DNA of 64,000 nt, taken from the NCBI RefSeq assembly GCF_000764535.1, contig NZ_CP009571.1, forward strand, positions 2,103,001 through 2,167,000. The letters run 5' to 3'. The stretch comes from Sphingomonas taxi (GTDB lineage: Bacteria; Pseudomonadota; Alphaproteobacteria; Sphingomonadales; Sphingomonadaceae). The notes under the pieces were generated by a model that saw only the letters and a program-made list of their open reading frames with translations, was not told the DNA's origin and did no database searches. Made by a program: the position numbers and the translations under genes. Positions 1-7,812 of this stretch are shown here, piece by piece (positions within the stretch are counted from its first letter, which is position 1; each line of letters opens with the position of its first letter).

Positions 1-71
1 GGCGCGCGAGCGACATCCGCCGCATCGACGGCATCGAAGGCCCCGTGAACTGGGACGTCGTCGCACCATGA
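1..71 (+). CDS. C-terminal end of an unidentified upstream gene (partial)
   Basis: The frame that starts at base 3 is open from the window edge and ends at TGA 69-71, giving the last 22 residues of a protein that ends in NWDVVAP. The TGA overlaps the ATG of the cytidine deaminase gene (ATGA), so the two are probably translationally coupled and may share nucleoside or base salvage. The tail is too short for me to name the family. Confidence 0.6.
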   Translation, partial: RASDIRRIDGIEGPVNWDVVAP

Positions 72-529
72 CCCAAGACCCCATCGAAACCCCTGCCCGC
101 CTCATCGCCGCCGCGCGCGAGGCGGCGCGTCACGCTCACGCGCCCTATTCGCGCTTCGCGGTCGGCGCGGCGCTCCTGATGACCGACGGCAGCCTGATTA
201 CCGGCGCCAATGTCGAGAATGCCAGCTACGGCCTGTCGCTCTGCGCCGAGACGGTGGCGATCGCCACCGCCAGCGCCGCCGGCCGGCTGCGCGAGGTCGT
301 CGCGGTCGGGGTGATCGGCGGCGCGATGGATGCGGACGGCCGCGCCACCGGCACCGCCCCGGTTAGTCCGTGCGGGCGGTGCCGCCAGGTGCTCAACGAG
401 GCGGCGCAACTCGGCGGCCGCGATCTCGCGGTCCATTGCGGCGGGGCCGAAGGCGACGCGATCGCCAGCTACCGATTGTCGGAGTTGCTCCCGCACGCCT
501 TCGGCCCGGCGGATCTTGGGATCGGCTAA
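68..529 (+). CDS. cdd: Cytidine deaminase
   Basis: Hydrolytic deamination of cytidine and deoxycytidine to uridine and deoxyuridine in cytosolic pyrimidine salvage. The 153-residue protein carries the CDA zinc site: C59-A-E61, with Glu61 the expected proton shuttle, and the P-C-G-R-C motif with Cys102 and Cys105. The N-terminal HAPYSRFAVGAAL segment and NVENASYG are also typical, and the length fits the small homotetrameric class. The ATG overlaps the stop of the preceding gene by four bases. It is followed by a palindromic repeat rather than a further co-directional gene. Confidence 0.95.
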   Translation: MTQDPIETPARLIAAAREAARHAHAPYSRFAVGAALLMTDGSLITGANVENASYGLSLCAETVAIATASAAGRLREVVAVGVIGGAMDADGRATGTAPVSPCGRCRQVLNEAAQLGGRDLAVHCGGAEGDAIASYRLSELLPHAFGPADLGIG

Positions 530-633
530 GGCTCGACGAAGGCTGGGTTTCGTTGGGGGGAGGTTACGTGACGACGTACAACCACCTTCCCGACACGACC
601 CTGACTTCGTGCAACGTCCGCAAAAAGACTATT

Positions 634-722
634 AGTGCTCCCGCGCAGGCGGGAGCCCAGGAGTCACGCGCAAACATTCGGTGTCTTGCCTGACCCTGGG
701 TTCCCGCCTTCGCGGGAACACT
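634..722. repeat. Palindromic repeat, family B copy 1 (divergent)
   Basis: Two hairpin arms, the left with GTGCTCCCGC/GCGGGAGC and the right with GGTTCCCGCC/GGCGGGAAC, face each other across about 30 bp. Together they form an element of about 89 bp. The layout matches the copies near 15.63 and 18.28 kb (GTGCTCCTGC...GCAGGAGCAC), though the arms have diverged. It fills most of the gap between cdd and the convergent RcnB gene. Confidence 0.7.
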
Positions 723-807
723 GGAGGGGGGACGCCCTTCGCCGGGGTAAATCGGGAGGCTCACGAAGGCCCAAGTATCCCGTCCGGTCAGCCGGCAGCC
801 CGCACCA

Positions 808-1875
808 TCACCGGCAGTTGCATTTCGGCGCCGGCCGCCACACCCGCCGCGTCTTGGTCCGCACCGCCGGATGCCGCGTATAGGTCACCGCATCCTCATA
901 GGTCTCGGTGGTCGTCGTCGTCACCACCGGTGCGCTCTGCACCACGACGGTGGTCGAGGATGCGCCCGGATAATAATAGCCGCCGCGATAATAGCCGCCG
1001 CTGCCGCTCGACGTCGTCACCGTCGTCGTCCCGTCGGCCGAACGCCAGGCCTCTCCGCCCGGCGCGTAACCGACCGGCGGGGGCGGTGGCGCGCGATCCG
1101 GCGCGACCGGCACGTCATAGTCACGGCGATAGGCCGGCGGCGGCGGCTCGCGCCGATCCTCGGCACGATCGATCGCATAGCCCGCGGCGGCGCCCACGCC
1201 GGCACCGATCACCGTCCCGCCGAGGCGGTTGCCGCGGCCGGCGATCACATTGCCCGCGACCCCGCCAGCGGCCGCGCCGACCACGGCGCCACCCAGACCA
1301 TCGTCGCGCCGCGCATAGCTGCGCGGCTCGTAGCTCCGGTCGTCATAGCCGCGATCGTCGTAGCCGCGATCGTCCGTCGCATAGCCGTCGCCGCCATAAC
1401 CGTCCCAATCGATGCCATCACGCGTGTCGAACACCGATCCGCGCGCGTCGATCAGCACCGCATCGTCGTAATAGCGCACCCAATTGTAACCCGGCATCGG
1501 CCGGCTCAGGCCATAGCCCTGCCAGTCGGTGACGTAGAAGCGCGGGGCGACCCAGTAGCGCGGCAAGGCATAGCCGCGGTACGGCCGGCGATAGGCGCTC
1601 CAGCCGCCGGGCGCGTTGGCGCCGCCCCACCAGCGACCACCGACCTTGCTGCCCCAGCGCGATTGACCCGCGGGGGCGGCGACCGGCCGACGGTAGCCGC
1701 CGCGCGGCGCCTGCCAGGACTGGATCGTCTTCGGCGGCGCCACGCCCACGGCCGGCGCGGGATAGCCGGCCCCCGCGCGCGGGCCATCGGGACCATGTGC
1801 GATCACCCGCTGCGCATCCGCACCGCCGGCGGCACCCAGCACCAGGCCGGCCGTCGCAATCCACCACGTCCGCAT
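808..1875 (-). CDS. RcnB-family protein with glycine-zipper region
   Basis: The 355-residue protein starts with a signal peptide ending near ADA-Q22. Its Gly/Pro/Tyr/Trp-rich N-terminal half contains a RcnB-like segment (YWVAPRFYVTDW, then WVRYYDDAVLID, about residues 108-150). An Asp/Arg/Tyr repeat stretch (GYDDRGYDDRSYEP) follows, and then two glycine-zipper helices of the kind seen in outer-membrane or periplasmic 17-kDa-type proteins (about residues 190-240). RcnB in E. coli is a periplasmic protein linked to nickel and cobalt homeostasis. A metal role here is only inference, because sphingomonads have many RcnB-like paralogues. A second one lies at 30.68 kb. Confidence 0.75.
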   Translation of the reverse strand: MRTWWIATAGLVLGAAGGADAQRVIAHGPDGPRAGAGYPAPAVGVAPPKTIQSWQAPRGGYRRPVAAPAGQSRWGSKVGGRWWGGANAPGGWSAYRRPYRGYALPRYWVAPRFYVTDWQGYGLSRPMPGYNWVRYYDDAVLIDARGSVFDTRDGIDWDGYGGDGYATDDRGYDDRGYDDRSYEPRSYARRDDGLGGAVVGAAAGGVAGNVIAGRGNRLGGTVIGAGVGAAAGYAIDRAEDRREPPPPAYRRDYDVPVAPDRAPPPPPVGYAPGGEAWRSADGTTTVTTSSGSGGYYRGGYYYPGASSTTVVVQSAPVVTTTTTETYEDAVTYTRHPAVRTKTRRVWRPAPKCNCR

Positions 1876-1991
1876 CGTCTTCTCCCTGTTGCCCGTACGC
1901 CGCCCCCGACGCCGACGGTTAACGTCACATTAGCAATCAGCCTATCATTTCACCCCCGGAGTCGCCAGACCGCCGGCAGTCCCGTTTCGGA

Positions 1992-2474
1992 TCAAAGGGT
2001 TCGGCTCGCCAACAATGCCGCGAGCGCCTCGCAGCCGGCGGCATCCTCGGCATCGAAGCGCGCGGCTTCCGGACTGTCGAGATCGAGCACGCCGACCAGC
2101 ATTCCGTCTCGGACGATCGGCACCACCAGCTCCGACCGGCTCGCCGCGTCGCAGGCGATATGGCCGGGAAAGGCATGGACGTCCTCGACCAATTGCGTCG
2201 TCCGCGTCGCCGCCGCGGTGCCGCACACGCCCTTGCCGAGCGCGATGCGGATGCACGCCGCCTTGCCCTGGAACGGCCCGAGCACGAGCTCGTCGCCGAC
2301 CAGCCGATAGAAGCCCGCCCAGTTGAGGTCCGGCAGATATTGCCAGATCAGCGCCGAGGCATTGGCCATATTGGCGATGGCATCGGGCTCGTCCGCGGTC
2401 AGCGCATCGAGCGCGGACAGCAGATCGCGATACAGATCGGCCTTCGAGCCGGCGGAAATGTCGAACTGATACAT
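1992..2474 (-). CDS. msrC: Free methionine-(R)-sulfoxide reductase (GAF domain)
   Basis: Reduces free methionine-R-sulfoxide using thioredoxin-derived electrons. The protein is a single GAF domain of 160 residues, counted from MYQFDI. It carries the three conserved fRMsr cysteines Cys74, Cys84 and Cys108 in the blocks ACIRIALGKGVCG and GHIACDAASRSE, which match the E. coli YebR/MsrC pattern. I chose the internal Met at 2474 rather than the upstream one at 2504 because the family starts with this Tyr-Phe segment. It sits alone between two convergent or unrelated genes. Confidence 0.93.
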   Translation of the reverse strand: MYQFDISAGSKADLYRDLLSALDALTADEPDAIANMANASALIWQYLPDLNWAGFYRLVGDELVLGPFQGKAACIRIALGKGVCGTAAATRTTQLVEDVHAFPGHIACDAASRSELVVPIVRDGMLVGVLDLDSPEAARFDAEDAAGCEALAALLASRTL

Positions 2475-2582
2475 GCCGCGCGATGTAGGGGCGATACGGT
2501 GCAACGCATATAGTGCAGACCCAATTCCTCCCCGGCCACTGGAAGCCCTTGCATACGGGCGGTTCTTCTCAAGCTTTCTCCT

Positions 2583-2684
2583 TCACCCCGGACTTGTTCC
2601 GGGGTCCACCGGGCGGCAGGGGAGCGGTCCCCCCTCAAGCCTTCTCCTCGCCGCAGAGTGGACCCCGGAACAAGTCCGGGGTGA
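2583..2684. repeat. 102-bp palindromic element, family A copy 1
   Basis: Terminal 27-bp perfect inverted repeats (2583-2609 and 2658-2684) start TCACCCCGGACTTGTTCCGG. Each arm is itself a CCCCGGA/TCCGGGG hairpin. The 48-bp interior (…CTTCTCCTCGCCGCAGA) is conserved in the copy at 12.65 kb and, inverted, at 36.26 kb. It lies in the gap between msrC and arfB. Confidence 0.85.
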
Positions 2685-2753
2685 CGGAAGGATCAAAAAA
2701 CCACATTGCATACCGTCCGCCCCCTCATCGCCGCAACGAAGAGGGCATCGCCC

Positions 2754-3179
2754 CTACTCCACCCGCACCCGCCCGCGCCCGGCCTTCACGGAGCTGCGCC
2801 CCTTCTTCTCGTCGACCCGCCGCGCCTTCGCCGATTTGCTCGGCTTGGTCGGCCGGCGCTTCTTCGGCACGATCGTCGCTTCCTGGATCAACGCGACCAG
2901 TCGCTCGCGCACCTCGCGCCGGTTCATTTCCTGCGAGCGGTTGCTCTCGCCGCGCAGCGTCAGCACGCCGTCCTTGCTCAGCCGCGATCCCGCCAGCACG
3001 CTCATCCGCTGCTTGACCAGATCCGGCAGATTGGGCGAGCCCCAGACGTCGAAGCGCAGCAGCACCGCGCTGTCGGTGGTATTGACGTGCTGCCCGCCCG
3101 GTCCCGACGAACGCGTGAAGCTCTCCTCCACCTCGCGCTCGTCGATCGCGATCGATCGCGTCACCTGGATCAGCGGCAC
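2754..3179 (-). CDS. arfB: Alternative ribosome-rescue factor / peptidyl-tRNA hydrolase ArfB
   Basis: Releases ribosomes stalled on mRNAs without a stop codon by entering the empty A site and hydrolysing peptidyl-tRNA. The 141-residue protein has the release-factor domain with the GGQ loop at residues 28-30 (SSGPGGQHVN) and the family's Lys/Arg-rich tail (PKKRRPTKPSKSAKARR) that threads the mRNA channel. The start is GTG. It lies ten bases downstream of the RluA-type gene on the same strand and is probably co-transcribed. The genome region also encodes tmRNA (48.7-49.1 kb), so both rescue routes are present. Confidence 0.94.
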   Translation of the reverse strand: MPLIQVTRSIAIDEREVEESFTRSSGPGGQHVNTTDSAVLLRFDVWGSPNLPDLVKQRMSVLAGSRLSKDGVLTLRGESNRSQEMNRREVRERLVALIQEATIVPKKRRPTKPSKSAKARRVDEKKGRSSVKAGRGRVRVE

Positions 3180-3189
3180 GGCGGGTCGC

Positions 3190-3858
3190 CTAGTCCGCCG
3201 GCGCCGCCGACACGATCCCCGGCCAGACGCCGAACCGCTCGGGCAGCGGCGCCTCGGCGACGATCGGGTCCTTGTTGGCGCGTGGCACGGTCAGCGCCGC
3301 CGCATGCAGCATCATGCCGCCCGGCTCGCCGGCGCCATAGACGGGATCGCCGACCACCGGCAGGCCGAGCCCGCTCGCGGCATGGACGCGGATCTGGTGC
3401 GTCCGCCCGGTCGTCGGCCGGAACTCGACCAGCGCGCGGCCGTCACGCGTGGCGAGCAGCCGCCAGGCGGTGCGCGATGCCTTGCCCTTGGGGTCCTCGA
3501 CGATCCGCCAGCCCTCCTCGCGCGTGCTGACCTTGCCGAGCGGCATCTCGATCACGCCCTCGCTTGCCTCCGGCACGCCAGCGAGGATCGCGAGATAGCG
3601 TTTCTCCACCTCGCCGCGCTCGAACGCCTGCTGGAAGCGCGCCTGCGCCTTGGGATTGCGCGACAGCAGCAGGCAGCCGCTGGTGTCGCGGTCGAGCCGG
3701 TGCACCGCGGTGGGCCAGCGCTGGAAGCCGAACTTCAGCGAATCGAGGTGATTCTCCAGACTGAGGGAGCCGTCGCGCGGTTTGTCGACCGGCAAGCCCG
3801 CGGGCTTGTCGATGACCAGAGCCTCGCCGTCGATGAACAATACGCGGTCGCCATGCAT
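3190..3858 (-). CDS. RluA-family 23S rRNA/tRNA pseudouridine synthase
   Basis: Isomerises specific uridines of rRNA or tRNA to pseudouridine. From the chosen Met (MHGDRVLFID) the protein is 222 residues. It carries the catalytic HRLDRDTSG motif at residues 53-61 with Asp56, as well as KPAGLPVD and GRTHQIRVH. The upstream reading frame is longer, but its extra 44 residues lack family similarity and would overlap the divergent peptidase gene, so the start at 3858 is preferred. It lacks an N-terminal S4 domain, as in RluA itself. Its exact target base cannot be read from sequence. Confidence 0.88.
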   Translation of the reverse strand: MHGDRVLFIDGEALVIDKPAGLPVDKPRDGSLSLENHLDSLKFGFQRWPTAVHRLDRDTSGCLLLSRNPKAQARFQQAFERGEVEKRYLAILAGVPEASEGVIEMPLGKVSTREEGWRIVEDPKGKASRTAWRLLATRDGRALVEFRPTTGRTHQIRVHAASGLGLPVVGDPVYGAGEPGGMMLHAAALTVPRANKDPIVAEAPLPERFGVWPGIVSAAPAD

Positions 3859-3904
3859 GAGAAACGCCTTGCCACTCCCTGCCCGTCCGCGCCAGAGGCG
3901 CGCG

Positions 3905-4669
3905 ATGCGTCGCGCCGCTCTTCTGCTCGCCACCATGGCCCTCGCCACCCCCGCGACCGCGCAGGTCTGCGCCGGCGCTTCGGCGAGCATGGCGCGCGAC
4001 GGCCGCGTCTACGGCCACCTTCCCTATGGCGACGCGCCACCCGACGAACTGGTGGCCGCGCCGGCGGGCTTCGCGCTCAACGGCTGCATGGTCCGCCGCG
4101 ACATGATCCCCGATCTCGAGCGGCTGCTCGCCGCGGCGCAGGGCGATCCGACGGTGATGGGCCAGCTTCGCGCGCTCTCCTGCCACCGCTCGATCATCCG
4201 TCAGGCGAGCGTCTTCTGCCGCGAACATCCCGATGCGGGCGGCGATCCCGACGCGACCCGCGCGATCTCGGTCGCGCCGCCCGGCCACAGCGAACATTCG
4301 ACCGGCTATGCGCTCGATTTCGCGGTCCGCCCGGCGAACGGCTGCCCCGATGCCGAGGCGTGCATGGCGGCGACGCCGGCGGCGCGCTGGCTGGTCGCAA
4401 ATGCGCCGCGCTTCGGCTTCGAAATGTCCTTCCCCGGCGGCAACAAGCAGAATGTGAAGTGGGAGCCGTGGCATTGGCGCTGGGTCGGGACCAGCGCGAC
4501 CGCGCCGGGCGCCGCCCGCGCGCGCTTCATCTTCGCCAAGGCACGTGCGCAATTTCCCGCCAACCCCGCGGTCGACGGCGTACGGACCATCGCCAGGGTG
4601 CTCCCGATCGTGTATGTCGCGCTACCGGCCTGGCCCGCGCCCGAGCCGAAGAAGAAGCGTCGCCGCTGA
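3905..4669 (+). CDS. VanY-type D-alanyl-D-alanine carboxypeptidase (M15 family)
   Basis: An exported zinc peptidase of 254 residues, expected to trim D-Ala-D-Ala peptidoglycan stems in the periplasm. Residues 1-20 form a signal peptide ending ATA-Q. The M15B zinc motifs are S-E-H131-S-T-G-Y-A-L-D138 and E187-P-W-H190. Six cysteines outside the signal may form disulphides. The ATG at 3905 is chosen because it gives the signal peptide. The divergent RluA gene starts only 46 bp away, so the two share a very short promoter region. The tail is Pro/Lys/Arg-rich. Confidence 0.88.
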   Translation: MRRAALLLATMALATPATAQVCAGASASMARDGRVYGHLPYGDAPPDELVAAPAGFALNGCMVRRDMIPDLERLLAAAQGDPTVMGQLRALSCHRSIIRQASVFCREHPDAGGDPDATRAISVAPPGHSEHSTGYALDFAVRPANGCPDAEACMAATPAARWLVANAPRFGFEMSFPGGNKQNVKWEPWHWRWVGTSATAPGAARARFIFAKARAQFPANPAVDGVRTIARVLPIVYVALPAWPAPEPKKKRRR

Positions 4670-4685
4670 CGCACGAGGAGGGTCC

Positions 4686-4871
4686 ATGTTCGTCGACTTC
4701 CGCGACCAACCACCCCCACCCCGTTGGGAACCCAAGCCGCCGCCGCGCCGCCTGACCCCGCGGCAACGCAAGACGATGGAGGTCGTCGTCGGCGTCAACA
4801 TCGTGCTGCTGCTGATCGCGCCGCTCGGCGGTGCCACCATCCTGCAAGCGATCGGCGCGCTGCTGCGCTGA
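4686..4871 (+). CDS. Small membrane protein, unknown function
   Basis: A 61-residue protein preceded by a good ribosome-binding site (GAGGAG about seven bases before the ATG), sixteen bases after the peptidase stop. The first 30 residues are Pro/Arg-rich and cytosolic in character. Residues about 32-58 form one hydrophobic helix (VVVGVNIVLLLIAPLGGATI). I do not recognise a family. Tight spacing suggests it belongs to the peptidase transcript. Confidence 0.65.
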   Translation: MFVDFRDQPPPPRWEPKPPPRRLTPRQRKTMEVVVGVNIVLLLIAPLGGATILQAIGALLR

Positions 4872-5050
4872 CCGCGCTATGGACTAGTGCCCACCCCTTT
4901 CGAACGGGAGGCAAGGCTTGATGCCCAGACGGCGATGCCGATCGCCGAGACTTCCCAAAGCCATATTGCCTCCATGACCGATCCCACCATCTAATCCTCC
5001 GGGTGGCCGATCACGCGACCTTAACCACGCCCGGATTACCCCGGATCGTC

Positions 5051-6682
5051 ATGCGCCGGATAAGTCTCATTGCGGCAGACGCAGGTTCGGGCGCGGCGTC
5101 GAAGATATGGCGGCGGCCAGCGAACCCGGTGATCGCGGGGTTTGCAGGCGTCGTGCTGATGATGGTGGTCGGCTGGCTGTCGGGGCAGGACTATAATTGG
5201 GACCTGCTGAATTATCACTTCGCATCGCCGGCATTGCTGTTGAGTGGGCGCTACGACGTCAATGTCGCGCCGTCGGGGCTGCAATCATGGTTCAACCCGA
5301 TCGGCTATATCCCTGCCTTTCTGGCGATAACGTCCTTGCCCCCGTGGCTGGCGTCAGCCGCGCTGGCGGCGGCGAGCGGGCTGAACGCGCCGTTGATCTA
5401 TCTCATTGCCGACGCCGTCGCTGGAGATCTGCCGCGCGAGGCTCGGGTGCGCGCGAGCTATGCCTGCGTCGCGATCGGGATGAGCGGCGCCATCATGTTC
5501 GGCGAGGCGGGAACGACCTTCCTCGATTCGACGCTCAGCATCGCCGTTCTAGGCGCGATCTACGCGGTGATCGTCGCCATGCGGTCCTCTGATCCCGCCA
5601 GAGCCCAGCGTTGCGTCGCCGTTGCCGGAATCTTGATGGGCGCGGCGTGTGGGTTGAAGCTGACGAACGTGCCGTTGGTGATCGGCCTCGCTGGGGCCGT
5701 GACAGCCTGCGTGCTCGTTCGCAGGCTGTCACCGGCGGCGGTCGTCGCTTTGACGATCGGGGGCGCAGCCGGGTTTGCGCTGACCGGGGGATGGTGGGCG
5801 TGGCGGATGTGGACGATGTTCGGCAATCCGGTGTTCCCGATCTTCAATCAATTGTTCCGGTCCCCGTTCGCGCCTGCCTCGCCGGTGATCGACACGACGT
5901 TCCTGCCGCGGGATTGGTCCGGGATCGTCAGCTATCCCTGGCATTGGCTGATCGGCGACAGGACGCCGGGGACCGAAGTGCCGCTGGTCGATCGACGTTA
6001 CCCCATCGGCCTGTCCGCTGCCGTATTGGTGGCAATTGGCTGCATCGTGCGCCGCGATAATCGGGACGGGCGATCCAGCGCAGCGCTGCTGGTCGCAACG
6101 TTTGCCTTGGCCACCTATCTCGTGTGGCTATTCGCCTTCGCCATCCTGCGCTATCTCGTGACGATCGAGTTGCTGAGCGGCGTGCTGGTCCTCGCAGCGC
6201 TCCGAATGTTGCCGCCGGTGCGTGATCGCTGGACGCCGCGCGTGATGATCGTTGCGGCGGTCCTGCTGTCGATGACGACGCATCACGCGGGATGGGGGCG
6301 AGCACCGTTCACCGCGGACTGGTTCGGCGCGCGGGGAATGACGGCGCTTCATCGCACGGGAACGGTCTATGTTCTGCCGGGTGATACGCCGCTCGGATTC
6401 CTGATCCATGCCTTTCCCGACGACGCGCGCTTCGTGCGGGTGGGCGGGACGTTTCCGCTGACACGTGGTGATTTGCTGGGCGCGCGGGCGCAGAGCATGA
6501 TCCGGGCAGCCCCTTTCGTGCGATCGCTGGCGGAAGCACCGACCGACGCAGCGGGGATCGCAACGCTCAGCAGGTTCGGGTTGGCGATCCGACCGGGCAC
6601 ATGCCGCCCCATCCAAACAAAGACGGGACGCGTGGAAAGTTGCGAGCTTGCGCTTTCTGGCCCGGCAGGACGGTTAAATTAA
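5051..6682 (+). CDS. Multi-pass membrane protein, GT-C/GT87-like
   Basis: About 543 residues with roughly ten hydrophobic segments and few charges between them. Near the first external loop is the block YNWDLLNYHFASP followed by SGRYDVNVAPSG. I associate that kind of block with polytopic glycosyltransferase-like proteins that use polyprenyl-linked sugars, but no catalytic residue can be named with confidence. A GTG at 5003 would add 16 residues; the ATG at 5051 is preferred because the extension is not hydrophobic or conserved-looking. Neither start has a clear ribosome-binding site. The gene stands alone, flanked by about 180 and 350 bp of non-coding DNA, and its codon use looks less GC3-biased than its neighbours. 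Confidence 0.6.
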   Translation: MRRISLIAADAGSGAASKIWRRPANPVIAGFAGVVLMMVVGWLSGQDYNWDLLNYHFASPALLLSGRYDVNVAPSGLQSWFNPIGYIPAFLAITSLPPWLASAALAAASGLNAPLIYLIADAVAGDLPREARVRASYACVAIGMSGAIMFGEAGTTFLDSTLSIAVLGAIYAVIVAMRSSDPARAQRCVAVAGILMGAACGLKLTNVPLVIGLAGAVTACVLVRRLSPAAVVALTIGGAAGFALTGGWWAWRMWTMFGNPVFPIFNQLFRSPFAPASPVIDTTFLPRDWSGIVSYPWHWLIGDRTPGTEVPLVDRRYPIGLSAAVLVAIGCIVRRDNRDGRSSAALLVATFALATYLVWLFAFAILRYLVTIELLSGVLVLAALRMLPPVRDRWTPRVMIVAAVLLSMTTHHAGWGRAPFTADWFGARGMTALHRTGTVYVLPGDTPLGFLIHAFPDDARFVRVGGTFPLTRGDLLGARAQSMIRAAPFVRSLAEAPTDAAGIATLSRFGLAIRPGTCRPIQTKTGRVESCELALSGPAGRLN

Positions 6683-6866
6683 AAGCACGCCTCGGCTCAG
6701 AACTCGGCTGGCTCATGCTCCGTGTCCGGCCACACTATCTGCGTCGGACCGGGTAGCGGCCGCTATTGCAACGCCAGTGGCGGCAACGAGCGATATGGGG
6801 CCTGATCAAAGATAGAAGACGCCCCGCCGTCCGTAGTGACACAAGCTGGCGGGGCGCCGGGCCGAA

Positions 6867-6896
6867 TTGCCTTGGCGATCGCAATACCGTTATATG
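6867..6896 (+). promoter_or_regulatory. Candidate sigma70-type promoter for the structured RNA
   Basis: TTGCCT at 6867-6872 and TATATG at 6891-6896 are separated by 18 bp (17 bp if TTATAT is taken). The layout resembles the ssrA promoter near 49.07 kb (TTGCAG, 17 bp, TATATG). It points toward the stem-loop region, with an expected start near 6903. Confidence 0.45.
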
Positions 6897-6902
6897 GTTA
6901 AG

Positions 6903-7040
6903 ACCCGCCTAACGCATGTTTGGCGCCCTGCACGGAGCCCGCGTGAGCAGGAACCCCGCTGACAATCGCTGCATCGGGATCAGCGGGAACAAGGCCCCTG
7001 CCCTACAGGCGTGAACGGCTCACGAACCCCGCAGCCTATT
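6903..7040 (+). ncRNA. Candidate structured RNA, possibly 6S RNA
   Basis: The non-coding stretch between the membrane gene and trmB holds nested complementary segments. The outer stem is CGTGAGC (6943-6949) with GCTCACG (7018-7024). The inner stem is CCCGCTGA (about 6955-6962) with TCAGCGGG (6980-6987). A small CCTG/CAGG hairpin lies on the 3' side, and outside these CTGC near 6930 can pair with GCAG at 7031-7034. A long rod with an asymmetric 3' bulge that contains a short hairpin is the architecture of 6S RNA, and the promoter in front fits. The identity is inference. Its 3' end would reach into the last codons of convergent trmB. The remaining 6683-6866 holds only a GCCCCGCC/GGCGGGGC inverted repeat (6821-6855). 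Confidence 0.4.
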
Positions 7041-7716
7041 GCCGGATATACCGGAAATACCACACCTCATGGCCCTGCCGCCGCGCCTTACGTTCGTAGC
7101 GCGTCTCGGGCCAGTCGTCGGGCCGGGTCAGGAAGTCCGCCGGCGTCCGTGCCGTCCAGATGAAGTCGCGGCGCTGGTTCATGATCATCATCGCCCAGCG
7201 GCAATAGGTCGGATCGTCCGTCCCCAGCCGGAACTCGGCACCCGGCTTCAGCTTGGCGGCGATCGCGTCGAGCGGGCCGTGATTGATCATCCGCCGCTTG
7301 GCGTGGCGCGCCTTGGGCCAGGGGTCGGGGTGGAGGAGATAGACCCGGCTGAGGCTCGCATCGGGCAGCCGCTCGACCACCTCCAGCGCATCGCCCATAT
7401 GCAGCCGCACGTTGGCGAGGCCACCGTCGCGGATATGGCCGAGCGCGCCGACCACGCCGTTGAGGAACGGCTCGCAGCCGATGAACCCGGTCTCGGGCCG
7501 CATCGTCGCCTGACCCGCGAGATGCTCGCCGGCACCGAAGCCGATCTCGAGCTCCAGCGGGCGGTCATCGCCGAACAGCACCCGCGCATCGAGCGCACCC
7601 GTCTCCGGCACGCTCAACGGCGCCAGCGTGTCCTCGACCAGCGCGGCCTGGCCGATGCGCAGCTTATGGCCCTGACGACGGCCGTAGAGGCGGCGGATGG
7701 TGGCGGGATCGTTCAT
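7036..7716 (-). CDS. trmB: tRNA (guanine-46-N7)-methyltransferase
   Basis: Transfers methyl from SAM to N7 of G46 in the tRNA variable loop. The 226-residue protein has the SAM-binding segment ELEIGFGAGEHL, the LLHPDPWPKARHAKRR block typical of TrmB with the catalytic Asp in PDPWPK, and the C-terminal FLTRPDDWPETRYERKA substrate region. The start is the Met of MNDPATIRRLYGRR at 7716; the frame upstream is open but antisense to the FNT gene. An 8-bp inverted repeat lies between this gene and the divergent FNT gene. Confidence 0.95.
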   Translation of the reverse strand: MNDPATIRRLYGRRQGHKLRIGQAALVEDTLAPLSVPETGALDARVLFGDDRPLELEIGFGAGEHLAGQATMRPETGFIGCEPFLNGVVGALGHIRDGGLANVRLHMGDALEVVERLPDASLSRVYLLHPDPWPKARHAKRRMINHGPLDAIAAKLKPGAEFRLGTDDPTYCRWAMMIMNQRRDFIWTARTPADFLTRPDDWPETRYERKARRQGHEVWYFRYIRQ

Positions 7717-7717
7717 G

Positions 7718-7746
7718 GTGGCGCGCCCTAGAACACAACGCGCCAC
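7718..7746. promoter_or_regulatory. Inverted repeat between trmB and the FNT gene
   Basis: GTGGCGCG (7718-7725) and CGCGCCAC (7739-7746) are perfectly complementary around a 13-bp spacer, directly next to the trmB start. It could be an operator for the divergent pair or a 5' UTR hairpin of trmB. No regulator can be named. Confidence 0.35.
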
Positions 7747-7812
7747 AGGGAAACGCCGCATTCGCCCGCACCGCGCGGAGCAAAGCGGGGCGGCGGTCCG
7801 TTGCACCGTCAC

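Noticed and set aside
871..2310. 479-codon plus-strand frame over the RcnB gene
   Set aside because: Arg/Ala/His-rich low-complexity translation without family features; the minus strand has a signal peptide and the RcnB domain.
6821..6855. Terminator of the membrane protein gene
   Set aside because: GCCCCGCC/GGCGGGGC has a 19-nt loop and no following T-run, and lies about 140 bp after the stop, so a terminator call is not supported.
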